Shown piece after piece: positions 26,912 through 35,635 of a DNA stretch of 64,000 nucleotides. The stretch is taken from NCBI RefSeq assembly GCF_005937885.2, contig NZ_CP042176.1, positions 5,017,501 to 5,081,500 of the forward strand, in the 5' to 3' direction. This stretch comes from Bradyrhizobium sp. KBS0727. Lineage in GTDB: Bacteria > Pseudomonadota > Alphaproteobacteria > Rhizobiales > Xanthobacteraceae. The notes under the pieces were generated by a model, which worked only from the letters and a program-made list of their open reading frames with translations, had not been told where the DNA came from and did not search any database. The position numbers and the translations under genes were made by a program. The first letter of the stretch is position 1; the number at the start of each line of letters is the position of its first letter.

Positions 26912-27820
26912 ATGATCGAGCTTCGTCAATTTAGACAGTTCATCGCGGTTGCGGAGGAATTGAGCTTTCGACGCGCTGCCGAGCGGCTCAACATGGCCCA
27001 ACCTCCCTTAACAGCCACCATAAAGCGCATCGAGGATGAAATTGGAGCGACTCTGATAGAGCGCACAAATCGCATAACACGCCTGACCGAGGCCGGTCGT
27101 GTTTTCCTCGAAGAGGCTCACAAAACCGTCAATCAGGCGGAGCGTGCCATGCTCGCGGCGCAACGCGCCGGCGCCGGCCTCACCGGAATGCTGCGAGTCA
27201 CCTTTGTTGCAAGCGCCGCTCGTGAAATTCTGCCGTCAATCTTGCTGCGATTTCGAGAGCACTATCCAGCAGTTCAGCTCGAGCTTCGCGAGGCCATGAC
27301 AGCCCAGCAGATCGTGTCGTTGGCGAACGACGAAAGCGATCTGGGTTTTGTAATCCCGCCCCTCCAGAATGCGGAAAACCTGAACATCGAGGTAATTGCC
27401 CGAAACCGGCTCGTCGCAGCGGTCCCCGAAGGACATCCCCTGGCGAAGGCTGATCAGATAGCGCTTTCAGACATGTCTCAGGATTCGTGGATCATGTTCG
27501 CGGCCCGCCAAGGCCCTGGCTTGCATCGGATCATCCACACGGCATGTGCCAGGGCAGGATTTTCACCCAGGATTGGGCAGGAAGCTCCTCAAATGGATAC
27601 GATCGTTAGCCTTGTCGCAGGCGGAATGGGCGTCGCCCTCGTATCGAGGGCACTCGTGGTCGGCGGGCGCCAAGGTGTCGCCTTCCGCGAATTGGCAGGC
27701 CCCGGAACTCCGGTCGAATACGAACTGGCAATCGCCTACGGCAGTTCATCTCCCGTTCTAGACGCATTCGTCGCTGCAACCAGATTGCACGCCAAGTTGA
27801 TCGCGCCAGAAGGCATGTGA
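26912..27820 (+). CDS. LysR-type transcriptional regulator
   Basis: A 302-residue LTTR. Residues 1-60 form the winged helix: MIELRQFRQFIAVAEELSFR, RAAERLNMAQPPLTATIKRI, EDEIGATLIERT. Residues about 90-295 form the effector-binding domain of two alpha/beta lobes (GMLRVTFVASAAREILPSIL to the C-terminus). The gene is convergent with the MFS transporter gene of the Rieske operon and is its nearest regulator. An LTTR-like dyad upstream of that operon (32484-32502) is a candidate target. The likely inducer is an aromatic or organic acid. Confidence 0.92.
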   Translation: MIELRQFRQFIAVAEELSFRRAAERLNMAQPPLTATIKRIEDEIGATLIERTNRITRLTEAGRVFLEEAHKTVNQAERAMLAAQRAGAGLTGMLRVTFVASAAREILPSILLRFREHYPAVQLELREAMTAQQIVSLANDESDLGFVIPPLQNAENLNIEVIARNRLVAAVPEGHPLAKADQIALSDMSQDSWIMFAARQGPGLHRIIHTACARAGFSPRIGQEAPQMDTIVSLVAGGMGVALVSRALVVGGRQGVAFRELAGPGTPVEYELAIAYGSSSPVLDAFVAATRLHAKLIAPEGM

Positions 27821-27835
27821 TCAACGGCATCCTAG

Positions 27836-27863
27836 GGCGGCGCAAATCATATTGCCGCCGTTT
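27836..27863 (+). terminator. Possible terminator between convergent genes
   Basis: GGCGGC and GCCGCC arms around an A/T-rich loop, followed by GTTTC. It lies 16 bases after the LysR stop and before the convergent MFS gene end. The T-run is short, so confidence is modest. Confidence 0.4.
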
Positions 27864-27888
27864 CGATGGATGCCGTCAACACTTGCAG

Positions 27889-29244
27889 TTATATCGCTCT
27901 ACTGCCCCGAGAGGCTCCGAGGACCAAGACCATAGAGACGATCAGCAAACCAGCTACATAAAAGAGGCCGGCTGAAAAACTCCCTGTTAGGTCGCGCAAG
28001 ACGCCAATGACTGCGGGGCTTACCGCCGAGCCCAGAAGTCCCACTGCGCTGATAAGGCCGATTCCTGCCGGACGCGCTTCCTCGGAAAGCAACGCTTGCG
28101 GCAGTGTCCAGAAGACACACATCGCACAGAACGCTCCCGAAACAGTGAAGACGAGACCGACGAGACGCAGGACAGGATCCGGGAAGAAAATCACGATCAG
28201 CCAACCTATCGTGGCCATCGCGAGAGCTGCAACGACATGCCCGGTCCGTTCCTGAGTTTTGTCGGAGTTGCGAGTCCATAGCGGCATCAAAATAAGAGCG
28301 CAGACCGCCGGGATGGCGGTTACAAAGCCGACGTACGAAAGCGAATAGGCCTTCAACACTTCCCGAACAATGGTCGGAATCCAAGTCGCATTCGCGTTGA
28401 TGGTATTCACCAAGCAGAAGTAAGCGAATGCGAGCAGGAGAATTGTTGGCTCTGTGACCTGCTTCCAGACCGATGCAGTCGACCGGGGCTTTCCCGTCAA
28501 TTCACCGCGAGCGATAAGCCCGGCCAGAGTGCTTTTGTCTGACTCATCCAGCCACGACGCGTCCTTTGGCTTGTCTGTGAGATAGAAGTACGCAGCTACA
28601 CCGAGAAGAACCGCTGGAAGCCCCTCAAGAAGGAACATCCACCGCCAGCCTTGAAGGCCCAGAACGCCATTCATGTGCTCCAAAATGATTCCGGATATGC
28701 CGCCCCCAATCACCATTGCCACCGGCTGGGCCATCATCAAACGACCGTTCGCACGCGCCCGATGCGAGCTGGGAATCCAGTATGTCAGATACAACAAAAC
28801 CCCGGGGACGAAACCCGCTTCGAGTACGCCGACAAGAAACCGGACAACATAAAGACTGTTTGGACCAGCCACCAACATGGTAGCGGCGGAGGCAAGCCCC
28901 CATGAAATCAAAATACGAGCGATCCAGACGCGGGCCCCGTAGCGGACCATAAGAAGATTGCTTGGTATCTCACAGGCAACATATCCAACATAAAAGATGG
29001 AATTCGCCAATCCAAAGACCGTAGCGGTCAACATCAGATCCTTATTCATCGACAGCGCCGCGAAGCCGATGTTGATGCGGTCAAGGTAGTTGATGATGTA
29101 GAGCACAAACAGAAATGGGATAATGCGCCGCCATACCTTTTTGATGGCCTCCCCGCCGTTCAATTGCTCGACTGCATAGTGCTCTGTTGCGATGGTGGTC
29201 ACTGGTGCGTTCCAACTCTGTTCTGATTTATTGCGCCTAATCAC
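27889..29244 (-). CDS. MFS transporter, ACS (anion:cation symporter) family
   Basis: A 451-residue inner-membrane carrier with about 12 membrane segments. The first reads RRIIPFLFVLYIINYLDRIN, with the Y-L-D-R-x-N-I-G-F-A-A motif of the ACS family (phthalate, tartrate, glucarate and 4-hydroxyphenylacetate type). The G-x-x-x-E-A-G-F-x-P-G loop (VLEAGFVPGVLLYL) is also typical. It is the last gene of the Rieske/amidohydrolase operon, 57 bp after the Bug-type gene. It probably imports the aromatic or dicarboxylic acid handled by that operon. Confidence 0.9.
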   Translation of the reverse strand: MIRRNKSEQSWNAPVTTIATEHYAVEQLNGGEAIKKVWRRIIPFLFVLYIINYLDRINIGFAALSMNKDLMLTATVFGLANSIFYVGYVACEIPSNLLMVRYGARVWIARILISWGLASAATMLVAGPNSLYVVRFLVGVLEAGFVPGVLLYLTYWIPSSHRARANGRLMMAQPVAMVIGGGISGIILEHMNGVLGLQGWRWMFLLEGLPAVLLGVAAYFYLTDKPKDASWLDESDKSTLAGLIARGELTGKPRSTASVWKQVTEPTILLLAFAYFCLVNTINANATWIPTIVREVLKAYSLSYVGFVTAIPAVCALILMPLWTRNSDKTQERTGHVVAALAMATIGWLIVIFFPDPVLRLVGLVFTVSGAFCAMCVFWTLPQALLSEEARPAGIGLISAVGLLGSAVSPAVIGVLRDLTGSFSAGLFYVAGLLIVSMVLVLGASRGSRAI

Positions 29245-29301
29245 TTTGAGTTTCAGGCGAGTTCTACGGCAGAAGACCTCACTCTCCCACCGCCTTAGAA
29301 G

Positions 29302-30270
29302 CTACTCCGGAGTGATGTTTGCGCGGGCCACAACCTCCGACCAACGTCGGATTTTGCTATCGACGAATCCCGTGAACTCCTCGCCAACAAGCTGGCTCGG
29401 CTCGACGCCAAGCTCCGCGAACTTTTCCCGAGTTACAGGTGATTCGTTGATTTCCTTCATCACCGCTACGAGCCGCTTGTACACCGGCGACCCGTTCGCT
29501 TGCGGCATGAAAACTGCGAACCAGACTTCGACATTGAACCCCTTGACGCCCGACTCATCGAGTGTCGGCACGTCCGGAAGCAGCGATGACCGCTTAAGGC
29601 CGGTCACTGCAAGGACCCGGACCAACCCGCCTTTGGCCGCGTTGATCACCGTCGGCAGGGAATCGAACAACAACGGAATGTGGCCGCCGATCAAATCGTT
29701 CATCGCCGGACCATTCCCCTTGTAAGGAACGTGAAAAATGTCGACGCCCGCCATCTGTTTGAACAATTCACCTGAGAGATGATTGGAGCCTCCCGTGCCC
29801 GACGATCCGAACGGATATTTTCCGGGCTCCTTCTTCAGCATCGCAATCAATTCCCCGACCGACTCGGCCGGGACACTATTGCTGACAAGAATCGCGTTCG
29901 GCGCAGCCGCCACCATGGCAATGGGGGAGAAATCCTTGCGCGTGTCATAAGGCAGGTTCTTGTAAATGCTCGGAGTGATGACATGATGGGTTGCCGTCAG
30001 CAGCAGAACCGTTCCGTCGGCGGGCGCCTTGGCTACTTGCTCAGTACCAACCATTCCGGACGCGCCCGGCTTATTCTCAACGTAAGTCCTTACGCCGAGT
30101 TTCTCGCCAAGAAGCCTCCCGACAACGCGGGCAAGCACTTCGGTTGGGCCACCCGCCGAGAACGGGACGATGATGCGGATCGCACCACCCGGTATCTCTG
30201 CCACCGAACTTCGCGACCCAACCGAGCCGAAAAGCAACAAAGCGATCGTCACAAGCACAAGTTTTCTCAT
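29302..30270 (-). CDS. Tripartite tricarboxylate transporter-type (TctC/Bug) binding protein
   Basis: A 322-residue periplasmic binding protein. The start at 30270 (MRKLVLVTIALLLFGSVGSR) is chosen because GGAGGA lies 6 bases upstream of it; the ATG two codons earlier would touch that site. A signal peptide ends near SVAEIPG. The Bug signatures IRIIVPFSAGGPTEVLARVV, VENKPGASGMVGTEQVAKAP and FGSSGTGGSNHL are present. Orphan Bug proteins without TctAB are common in beta- and alphaproteobacteria and may sense or deliver organic acids. No TctA or TctB gene is in the window. Confidence 0.9.
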   Translation of the reverse strand: MRKLVLVTIALLLFGSVGSRSSVAEIPGGAIRIIVPFSAGGPTEVLARVVGRLLGEKLGVRTYVENKPGASGMVGTEQVAKAPADGTVLLLTATHHVITPSIYKNLPYDTRKDFSPIAMVAAAPNAILVSNSVPAESVGELIAMLKKEPGKYPFGSSGTGGSNHLSGELFKQMAGVDIFHVPYKGNGPAMNDLIGGHIPLLFDSLPTVINAAKGGLVRVLAVTGLKRSSLLPDVPTLDESGVKGFNVEVWFAVFMPQANGSPVYKRLVAVMKEINESPVTREKFAELGVEPSQLVGEEFTGFVDSKIRRWSEVVARANITPE

Positions 30271-30328
30271 TGCCATTCCTCCCGAGATCTTCTCCTATTT
30301 GTTGAAGTCTGGACGTCACGAAGCCGCA

Positions 30329-31573
30329 TCAAGTCGCTTGAACAAGCTTCTTCACTGGCGTGGGGTCGAGATTGAAGAGACGCGCAGCATTGAGGCCAAG
30401 GATATTTCGCTTCGCCTGCTCGTTCAGGAAAGGCAGATCGCAGATCTCCTGCGGAAGGTCGAAATCGAAGTGCGGCCAATCCGACGAGAACATCAGCTGC
30501 GTTTCCGCTTTGATCATCTCGAAGGTGTTTTCAAGCGCCTTCGGATGCGTGGTTTCCATGGGCTGCGTTGTGTAGAAACAGTTGGTGTTCATATATTCGC
30601 TCGGCATGCGCTTGAGCTGCGGCGCCTCGGACGGCCGCATCAAATACTGGTCGTCAAGCCGTTGCATCAGGAACGGCACCCAGGCGAGCCCACTCTCGAC
30701 CCACATGGTCTTGAGCTTCGGAAAGCGCTCGGGGATTCCGTTCAGGATCCAGTTCGTCATATGGACCATATTGCACCAGGCAAAACCCAGCGCGTGCATG
30801 CCGAGAAAACGATTGACGGTCGCCAGCGACGGATCCTGCCAGTGATAGCCGGCATGGAAAGCCAAAGGCTTTCCGGTCTCCTCGATCATCGAATAGAGAC
30901 GCATGTAATCGTTGTGATGCACAGGCTTGTTACGAGTGCTCGTCACGCAGAAGCCGATCACACCTTTCTTATCACCGAACTCTTCCACCGCGCGTTCGGC
31001 CTCCTTCGGCGTATTGAACGGCAAGTAGATCAGGGTCTTGATCCGGTCTTCCGCGGACAGGATCTTGTCCGCCATCCATCGGTTATAGGCCCGGCCGAGC
31101 CAGACCTCCATTTCGGTTTGCGGGTGCATGCCGAGAAACAACATCGGGGTCGGAAACACGACCATGTTGTCTACTCCGAGTGAGTCCATCGCGCGCCGTG
31201 TCAAGGTGACGTCGCGGTGGACATCGGTTTCCTTCACGATCTCGCGCTGATCGTCCTGATGGGGGATTCGTCCCCCGACCGACTGATAACGCAGACCAAG
31301 ATCGCCATTCAGGCCAAACGGCGGCGCGCCGATCCGCTCCGCCTGATAGCGCATCGCGTTATCGCGAATAACCGGATCCTCGATATAGGTAACGACTTCC
31401 TTCCAGGAAACCGTCTCCACATGATGCGCGTCGATATCCACGACGAACCAGTCCTGCAACCCGCGCTTAACCGCGTTGCGCTTTGCGTGCGCGAGCACGT
31501 CGCGCGTATCGGTATAAACGTCGATCTGCTGTGTTGCTGCGAACTGGGGATCGATTTTTTCTCTGATATTCAT
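30329..31573 (-). CDS. Amidohydrolase family 2 protein (decarboxylase-like)
   Basis: A 414-residue TIM-barrel metal enzyme. The N-terminal DWFVVDIDAHHVETVSWKEV gives a D-x-H-H variant of the metal motif, FHAGYHWQDPS holds the central histidine, and MFSSDWPHFDFD supplies the barrel-end aspartate. Its length and the WPH-F-D end place it with the larger subgroup seen next to Rieske proteins in aromatic-degradation clusters. Its start overlaps the stop of the upstream small gene (ATGA). Non-oxidative decarboxylation or hydrolysis of an aromatic acid is likely. Confidence 0.86.
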   Translation of the reverse strand: MNIREKIDPQFAATQQIDVYTDTRDVLAHAKRNAVKRGLQDWFVVDIDAHHVETVSWKEVVTYIEDPVIRDNAMRYQAERIGAPPFGLNGDLGLRYQSVGGRIPHQDDQREIVKETDVHRDVTLTRRAMDSLGVDNMVVFPTPMLFLGMHPQTEMEVWLGRAYNRWMADKILSAEDRIKTLIYLPFNTPKEAERAVEEFGDKKGVIGFCVTSTRNKPVHHNDYMRLYSMIEETGKPLAFHAGYHWQDPSLATVNRFLGMHALGFAWCNMVHMTNWILNGIPERFPKLKTMWVESGLAWVPFLMQRLDDQYLMRPSEAPQLKRMPSEYMNTNCFYTTQPMETTHPKALENTFEMIKAETQLMFSSDWPHFDFDLPQEICDLPFLNEQAKRNILGLNAARLFNLDPTPVKKLVQAT

Positions 31574-31929
31574 GATTTTTCCCCTGGATAATAAGTGTCT
31601 TCGTCCGGCCGCCGGCGATACCAGAGTGCAAGCTCCACCGGACCCAGATGTAGCGCGCGCAGCATTTCCGAGACGGCTGACAACAATTCGGTCGGCGTCA
31701 TTTCGCTGTCGCGTTCACCAGCGATAGGCGGGAACGTCCGCTCCTCCCCATCTGATTTCGCGACATACAGGCGGATCGCGGCCGTCATTATTTGCGCGAC
31801 GGATTCGTCGGAGACGCGGCTCGCTTCGCCCGCTTCAACGAGTTCGCGGGACGCGCTCAACAGGTCGGGAGCGAGAGAGTCGATCCACCCGTACTGATCG
31901 TTACGCCGATCGCTGTCAGACTCGGACAT
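31570..31929 (-). CDS. Small protein of the Rieske/amidohydrolase operon
   Basis: A 119-residue protein, starting MSESDSDRRNDQYGWIDSLA at 31929 inside the end of the Rieske gene and ending in an ATGA overlap with the amidohydrolase. The double overlap shows co-translation with both. It is acidic and helical, with SDESVAQIMTAAIRLYVAKS and LLSAVSEMLRALHLGPVELA segments. A D-S-L-x-P-x-L-L-S-A-S-x-E-L-V run is notable. No domain is recognised. It might be a small subunit or assembly partner for the neighbouring enzyme. Confidence 0.75.
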   Translation of the reverse strand: MSESDSDRRNDQYGWIDSLAPDLLSASRELVEAGEASRVSDESVAQIMTAAIRLYVAKSDGEERTFPPIAGERDSEMTPTELLSAVSEMLRALHLGPVELALWYRRRPDEDTYYPGEKS

Positions 31930-32281
31930 AGATCTCTCCATCCCTGATGGTTGTTTCCGCCTTGCGAAGCCGGATGCGCGGGTTGCCCTGATGGCAGCCG
32001 GTTTTGATGCTGTATTCGTAGCCATGCCAGGGACAGACGATGTTCGTTTCCGACTCATCGTACTCCATGGCACGCACGGTGCGATCTTCCGCGACAGGTT
32101 CGAGCACTCGCTTCATCATGCGCCCTTGGCAGATCGGCCCTGCCCGGTGGGCGCAGCGATTGTGCCAGGCATAAAACTCGCCCTCGATCTTAAAAACCGC
32201 GACTTCCATGTCGCCGCAGACAATTACCTTGCGATCGCCATCGGCGTAATCGGCCACCTTCCCTGCGTTGTATTCGAGCAT
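31916..32281 (-). CDS. Rieske 2Fe-2S ferredoxin
   Basis: A 121-residue Rieske protein. The cluster ligands are Cys43 and His45 (NRCAHRAGP) and Cys83 and His86 (VCPWHGYEY). The length is that of a stand-alone ferredoxin rather than an oxygenase alpha subunit. The 30-residue stretch between the two boxes is longer than usual. It has a good ribosome site (AGGGAGAATAGGGA before ATG 32281) and is the first clear gene of the minus-strand operon. No oxygenase component or reductase is nearby, so the electron partner is unknown. Confidence 0.9.
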   Translation of the reverse strand: MLEYNAGKVADYADGDRKVIVCGDMEVAVFKIEGEFYAWHNRCAHRAGPICQGRMMKRVLEPVAEDRTVRAMEYDESETNIVCPWHGYEYSIKTGCHQGNPRIRLRKAETTIRDGEIYVRV

Positions 32282-32785
32282 TCCCTATTCTCCCTGTATT
32301 CCGCTTGGATTAATGGCAATGCGCCGGACACGCGATCGAGCAGTTTGTGCGGCGATACGCTCGGCTTCGACAATGACGTGGCGAGGTCTCGCGGTGCCCG
32401 CAGCAGGATCGATCGTCTCATTGCAGTACCGTGCCTCTATGCATTCTAGAGTTTCAACCCGCAATATCGCGTTTCAGAAGGAGTGATACGCTGCGCATAT
32501 CATGAGAGCTGGCGGCTTTATGCCGCGCCGCAAACGTGCCGCCGCCCGCCAAGAGCCGAGTGGTTTGAGAGCATCGATAAACATCTGCACGCAACATCGA
32601 TCGTGGCGGCACGCATGCGTATCGCAATCAGAAAATCAGAACTTGCGACAAAATGCTGGTGATGAGCCACCGCTTGGAGCCGTTTGGACAAACCGATGGT
32701 GCAAGGAAACTCTCCCGCGACACATCGGCCGCGGAAGATCCACTTTTCTCGAAAATCTGTCCTGATCAATCGATCGGAGAGATCG
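32282..32785. other. Upstream region of the Rieske operon
   Basis: About 500 bp without a secure gene. A minus-strand open frame at 32285-32473 ends 3 bases before the Rieske start codon and reads VIVEAERIAAQTARSRVRRI at its C-terminal half. It has only a TTG start and no ribosome site, so it is left as uncertain. The dyad at 32484-32502 is listed separately. The rest shows nothing clear. Confidence 0.4.
32484..32502. promoter_or_regulatory. LTTR-like dyad upstream of the Rieske operon
   Basis: TGATACGCTGCGCATATCA is an imperfect palindrome with an ATAC-N7-ATAT core, matching the T-N11-A plan of LysR boxes. It lies about 200 bases upstream of the Rieske start. It is a candidate site for the LysR protein at 26912-27820. 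Confidence 0.35.
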
Positions 32786-34222
32786 TCAGGATTCCGGGCT
32801 TCCTTGCGAGACGAACTTGGTGGTGAGATAGGCCTCCACGGCTTCAAGTCCGCCTTCGGAGCCGTAGCCTGAGTCCTTGACACCGCCGAACGGCAGCTCG
32901 GGCAACGCCAGTCCGTAATGGTTTATCGACAGCATTCCACTTTCGATACCGGCCGTCAGCGCCGTCGCGGTCTTCACGGACCGTGTATAGGCGTAAGACG
33001 CGAGTCCATAAGGAAGACGGTTCGCCTCCGTCATGACTTCGTCGAAATCCTTGAAGCGGGACATCAGCGCCACAGGACCGAACGGCTCCTCGTTCATGGC
33101 CCGCGCGGACTTCGGCACATCGACGAGTACGGTCGGCTCGAAGAAGTAGCCCTTGTTCTGGCTCCGCTTGCCGCCGGTCAGCGCCTTCGCGCCATTCTTG
33201 ATCGCATCATCGACAAGCGTCCCGATCGCAGCCTGACGGCGATCGTTGGCGAGCGGCCCGACGGTCACTTCCTGATCGAGACCGTTGCCCACCTTCAGCG
33301 CCTTCGTCTTTGTGACGAACTCTTCGACAAACTGATCGTAGACGCCGTCCTGAATCAGAAAGCGCGTCGGCGCGATGCAAACCTGACCGGCGTTGCGGTA
33401 TTTTCCGCCCGCCAGCACGGTCGCCGCGAACTTGACGTCGGCGTCGTTGAACACGATCGCCGGCGCGTGACCGCCAAGCTCCATGGTGATGCGCTTCATA
33501 TGTGCGCCTGCCAGCGATGCAAGCTGCTTGCCGACCGGCGTGGATCCTGTGAAAGAAACCTTGCGAATTGCCGGGTGCGCGATCAGATAATCCGAAATCT
33601 CGGACGGCACACCATAAACCAGATTGACGACGCCCTTTGGCAAGCCGGCGTCGGCCAGCACGCGGATCAACTCCGCTGGAGAGGCCGGGGTTTCTTCCGG
33701 TGGCTTGATCACCACCGAGCAACCTGCCGAGAGCGCCGCGCCGAGCTTGCGCACTGCCTGACTCATCGGGAAATTCCATGGCGTAAACGCCGCCACCGGG
33801 CCGATCGGCTCCTTGATCACGAGATTGTAGACTCCCTCGCCGCGCGCCGGGATCATGCGCCCATAGGTGCGGCGGCCTTCTTCGGCGAACCAATCGAGGA
33901 AGTCGGCACAAGACAGAATCTCGCTCTTTGCTTCTGCGACGGGCTTGCCCTGCTCAAGGGTCATCATGGTCGCGATCGAATCCACACGTTGACGCAGCAA
34001 GTCCGCAGCCTTGCGCAAGATGCCGGAACGATCGAGCGGCGACATCTTGCGCCAGACCTGGAAGCCGCGCGCCGCGGCGTTCACCGCAAGTCCGAGGTCC
34101 TCGCGCTGGGCATGAGCGACTTCGCCGATCTTTTCTTCCGTCGCCGGATTGACGACCAGAATCGTTTTTCCGGACAGACTGTCGCACCACTCGCCGTTGA
34201 TGAAGAGCTGAACTTTCGACAT
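32786..34222 (-). CDS. NAD(P)-dependent aldehyde dehydrogenase (succinate-semialdehyde dehydrogenase-like)
   Basis: A 478-residue aldehyde dehydrogenase. The start MSKVQLFINGEWCDSLSG at 34222 gives the normal family length; a longer frame to 34456 is only open sequence. The catalytic cysteine is Cys282 in RNAGQVCIAPTRF, the general base is Glu248 in TMELGGHAP, and TPWNFP and FTGSTPVG form the nucleotide-binding part. The sequence is like GabD-type semialdehyde dehydrogenases. It is divergent from the ABC binding-protein gene, and a copy of the shared TetR palindrome (34398-34409) lies between them. Confidence 0.9.
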   Translation of the reverse strand: MSKVQLFINGEWCDSLSGKTILVVNPATEEKIGEVAHAQREDLGLAVNAAARGFQVWRKMSPLDRSGILRKAADLLRQRVDSIATMMTLEQGKPVAEAKSEILSCADFLDWFAEEGRRTYGRMIPARGEGVYNLVIKEPIGPVAAFTPWNFPMSQAVRKLGAALSAGCSVVIKPPEETPASPAELIRVLADAGLPKGVVNLVYGVPSEISDYLIAHPAIRKVSFTGSTPVGKQLASLAGAHMKRITMELGGHAPAIVFNDADVKFAATVLAGGKYRNAGQVCIAPTRFLIQDGVYDQFVEEFVTKTKALKVGNGLDQEVTVGPLANDRRQAAIGTLVDDAIKNGAKALTGGKRSQNKGYFFEPTVLVDVPKSARAMNEEPFGPVALMSRFKDFDEVMTEANRLPYGLASYAYTRSVKTATALTAGIESGMLSINHYGLALPELPFGGVKDSGYGSEGGLEAVEAYLTTKFVSQGSPES

Positions 34223-34397
34223 GGGACATTCACCCGTTTGTTGACTTTGGAAACTGTGGTCGCTGCATAACCGAGCCATCATCGAGCAGCAAGGTTCCAA
34301 CCCGTGACGAAGTTGCTCTCCTGCGATGCAACAACATAGATGCCCGGCGAGCTGGCGCATCATATCGAAAGAGGCTTGACTTGCTCTCCTCGTAATC

Positions 34398-34409
34398 GCA
34401 CGATCGTGC
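34398..34409. promoter_or_regulatory. TetR-type operator, copy 1
   Basis: The perfect 12-bp palindrome GCACGATCGTGC with A/T-rich flanks (AATC before, AAATAA after). It lies 40 bases upstream of the TTG start of the ABC binding protein and 176 bases from the aldehyde dehydrogenase start. The same 12-mer occurs at 38066 and 38934. Confidence 0.75.
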
Positions 34410-34449
34410 AAATAAATATGCCGACGGATTGTCACAGGGGGAGGGATAA

Positions 34450-35553
34450 TTGTCATACTCTATCAATCGGAAGGCTTCATCCCTGCTGCGGTTTGCGTTT
34501 GCGGTCGTTGGCAGCATTCAGTTCCTGTCTGCGAGCGCTACCGCGCAGCCGCTTGAAGTCGTGAAAATCGGCTGGCCTGCCGGCTTTGCCTCCAACATGG
34601 CGCATCTGACGTTTGGCAATGAACTGGGTTTCTTCAAGGAGGAGGGCCTGGACTACGAGATCGTCTCCATGCAGGGGACCTTCCCCGTCATTCAGCAAAT
34701 CCTGTCGGGCGGATTCCACACCGGCTATGTCGGGGTGGAAACCGTGGTCAATGCGCTGCAGCCCGGCGCAACGCCGATCCCTCTCCGGTTTGTGTTCAAC
34801 TACACGCGGCAATCGATTTGGGAAATCGTCGTCCCCGAAAACAGTCCGATCAAGACTCTTGCCGACCTTAAGGGAAAGACGATCGGAATCGCCGGCCCGA
34901 CGTTCGGAAACGTTCCGGTCACGAAGGCTGCTTTGGGGACTGTCGGCGTGCAGCCCAATCAGTATTCGCTCTTTACCGTCGGCACCGGCGGTCCGGCGTT
35001 CCGTGCGCTTACGACCGGACAGGTCGATGCCTTGAATCTTTGGGACACAATGCATGCGACGCTCGAAGCCAGTGGCCAGCAGCTGCGCGAGATAAGCTTT
35101 CCAACGGGGTTGCAGGGTAACCCCAGTCACGGATTTGCCGCAACCGAGGAGTTGATGAAAACTAGGCCGGAGTTCGTTGCTCGTTTCGGCCGCGCCATTG
35201 CAAAAGGCATCGTTGCTTGTGACACCAACCTGGAAGAGTGCATCCGATCGTTCTGGCGAGCTTATCCGGCGCAGAAGCCACAAGTGCCGGAAAGCGAAGC
35301 GATGGCGAAAGAAACCAAGATACTCGCGGCCCGCATGAAAAAGCTGTTGTACTTCGGGCCGGGAGAAAAGCCGCTGCTCGGAAGCTTTACGGATGACGAG
35401 TGGCGTGGCGTCATCAAATCACTCAAGCTCGGCGGTGTTATCTCCGTCACCGATCTGCCGATGGACAAGCTTTACACCAATCGTTTCGTCGCCGAGTTCA
35501 ACAAATTCGATCGCGCGGACGTCATCAAGCGCGCGAAGGCCGCCACAAAGTAA
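34450..35553 (+). CDS. ABC transporter substrate-binding protein (NitT/TauT type)
   Basis: A 367-residue periplasmic binding protein. The start is a TTG at 34450, chosen for the strong GGGGGAGGG site 4 bases upstream and because it opens a full signal peptide (RKASSLLRFAFAVVGSIQFL, cleaved after ASATA). The mature part starts LEVVKIGWPAGFASNMAHLT and has G-F-F-K-E-E-G-L-D and the LKGKTIGIAGPTFGNVPVTK hinge region. The ATPase and permease that should serve it are at 39086-40692, not adjacent. All three lie next to copies of the same palindrome, so they probably form one importer under TetR control. Confidence 0.9.
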   Translation: MSYSINRKASSLLRFAFAVVGSIQFLSASATAQPLEVVKIGWPAGFASNMAHLTFGNELGFFKEEGLDYEIVSMQGTFPVIQQILSGGFHTGYVGVETVVNALQPGATPIPLRFVFNYTRQSIWEIVVPENSPIKTLADLKGKTIGIAGPTFGNVPVTKAALGTVGVQPNQYSLFTVGTGGPAFRALTTGQVDALNLWDTMHATLEASGQQLREISFPTGLQGNPSHGFAATEELMKTRPEFVARFGRAIAKGIVACDTNLEECIRSFWRAYPAQKPQVPESEAMAKETKILAARMKKLLYFGPGEKPLLGSFTDDEWRGVIKSLKLGGVISVTDLPMDKLYTNRFVAEFNKFDRADVIKRAKAATK

Positions 35554-35582
35554 CTCCATCGCCGACAGCCTGGCATAAGAAA

Positions 35583-35611
35583 GCCGCCGACAATGTCGGC
35601 GGCTTCTTTGT
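35583..35611 (+). terminator. Rho-independent terminator after the ABC binding-protein gene
   Basis: A perfect 9-bp stem, GCCGCCGAC / GTCGGCGGC, with a 3-base loop AAT, followed by TTCTTTGTT. It lies 30 bases after the stop codon at 35553. Confidence 0.85.
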
Positions 35612-35635
35612 TGGCATATTGGGATAAGCCAAACT

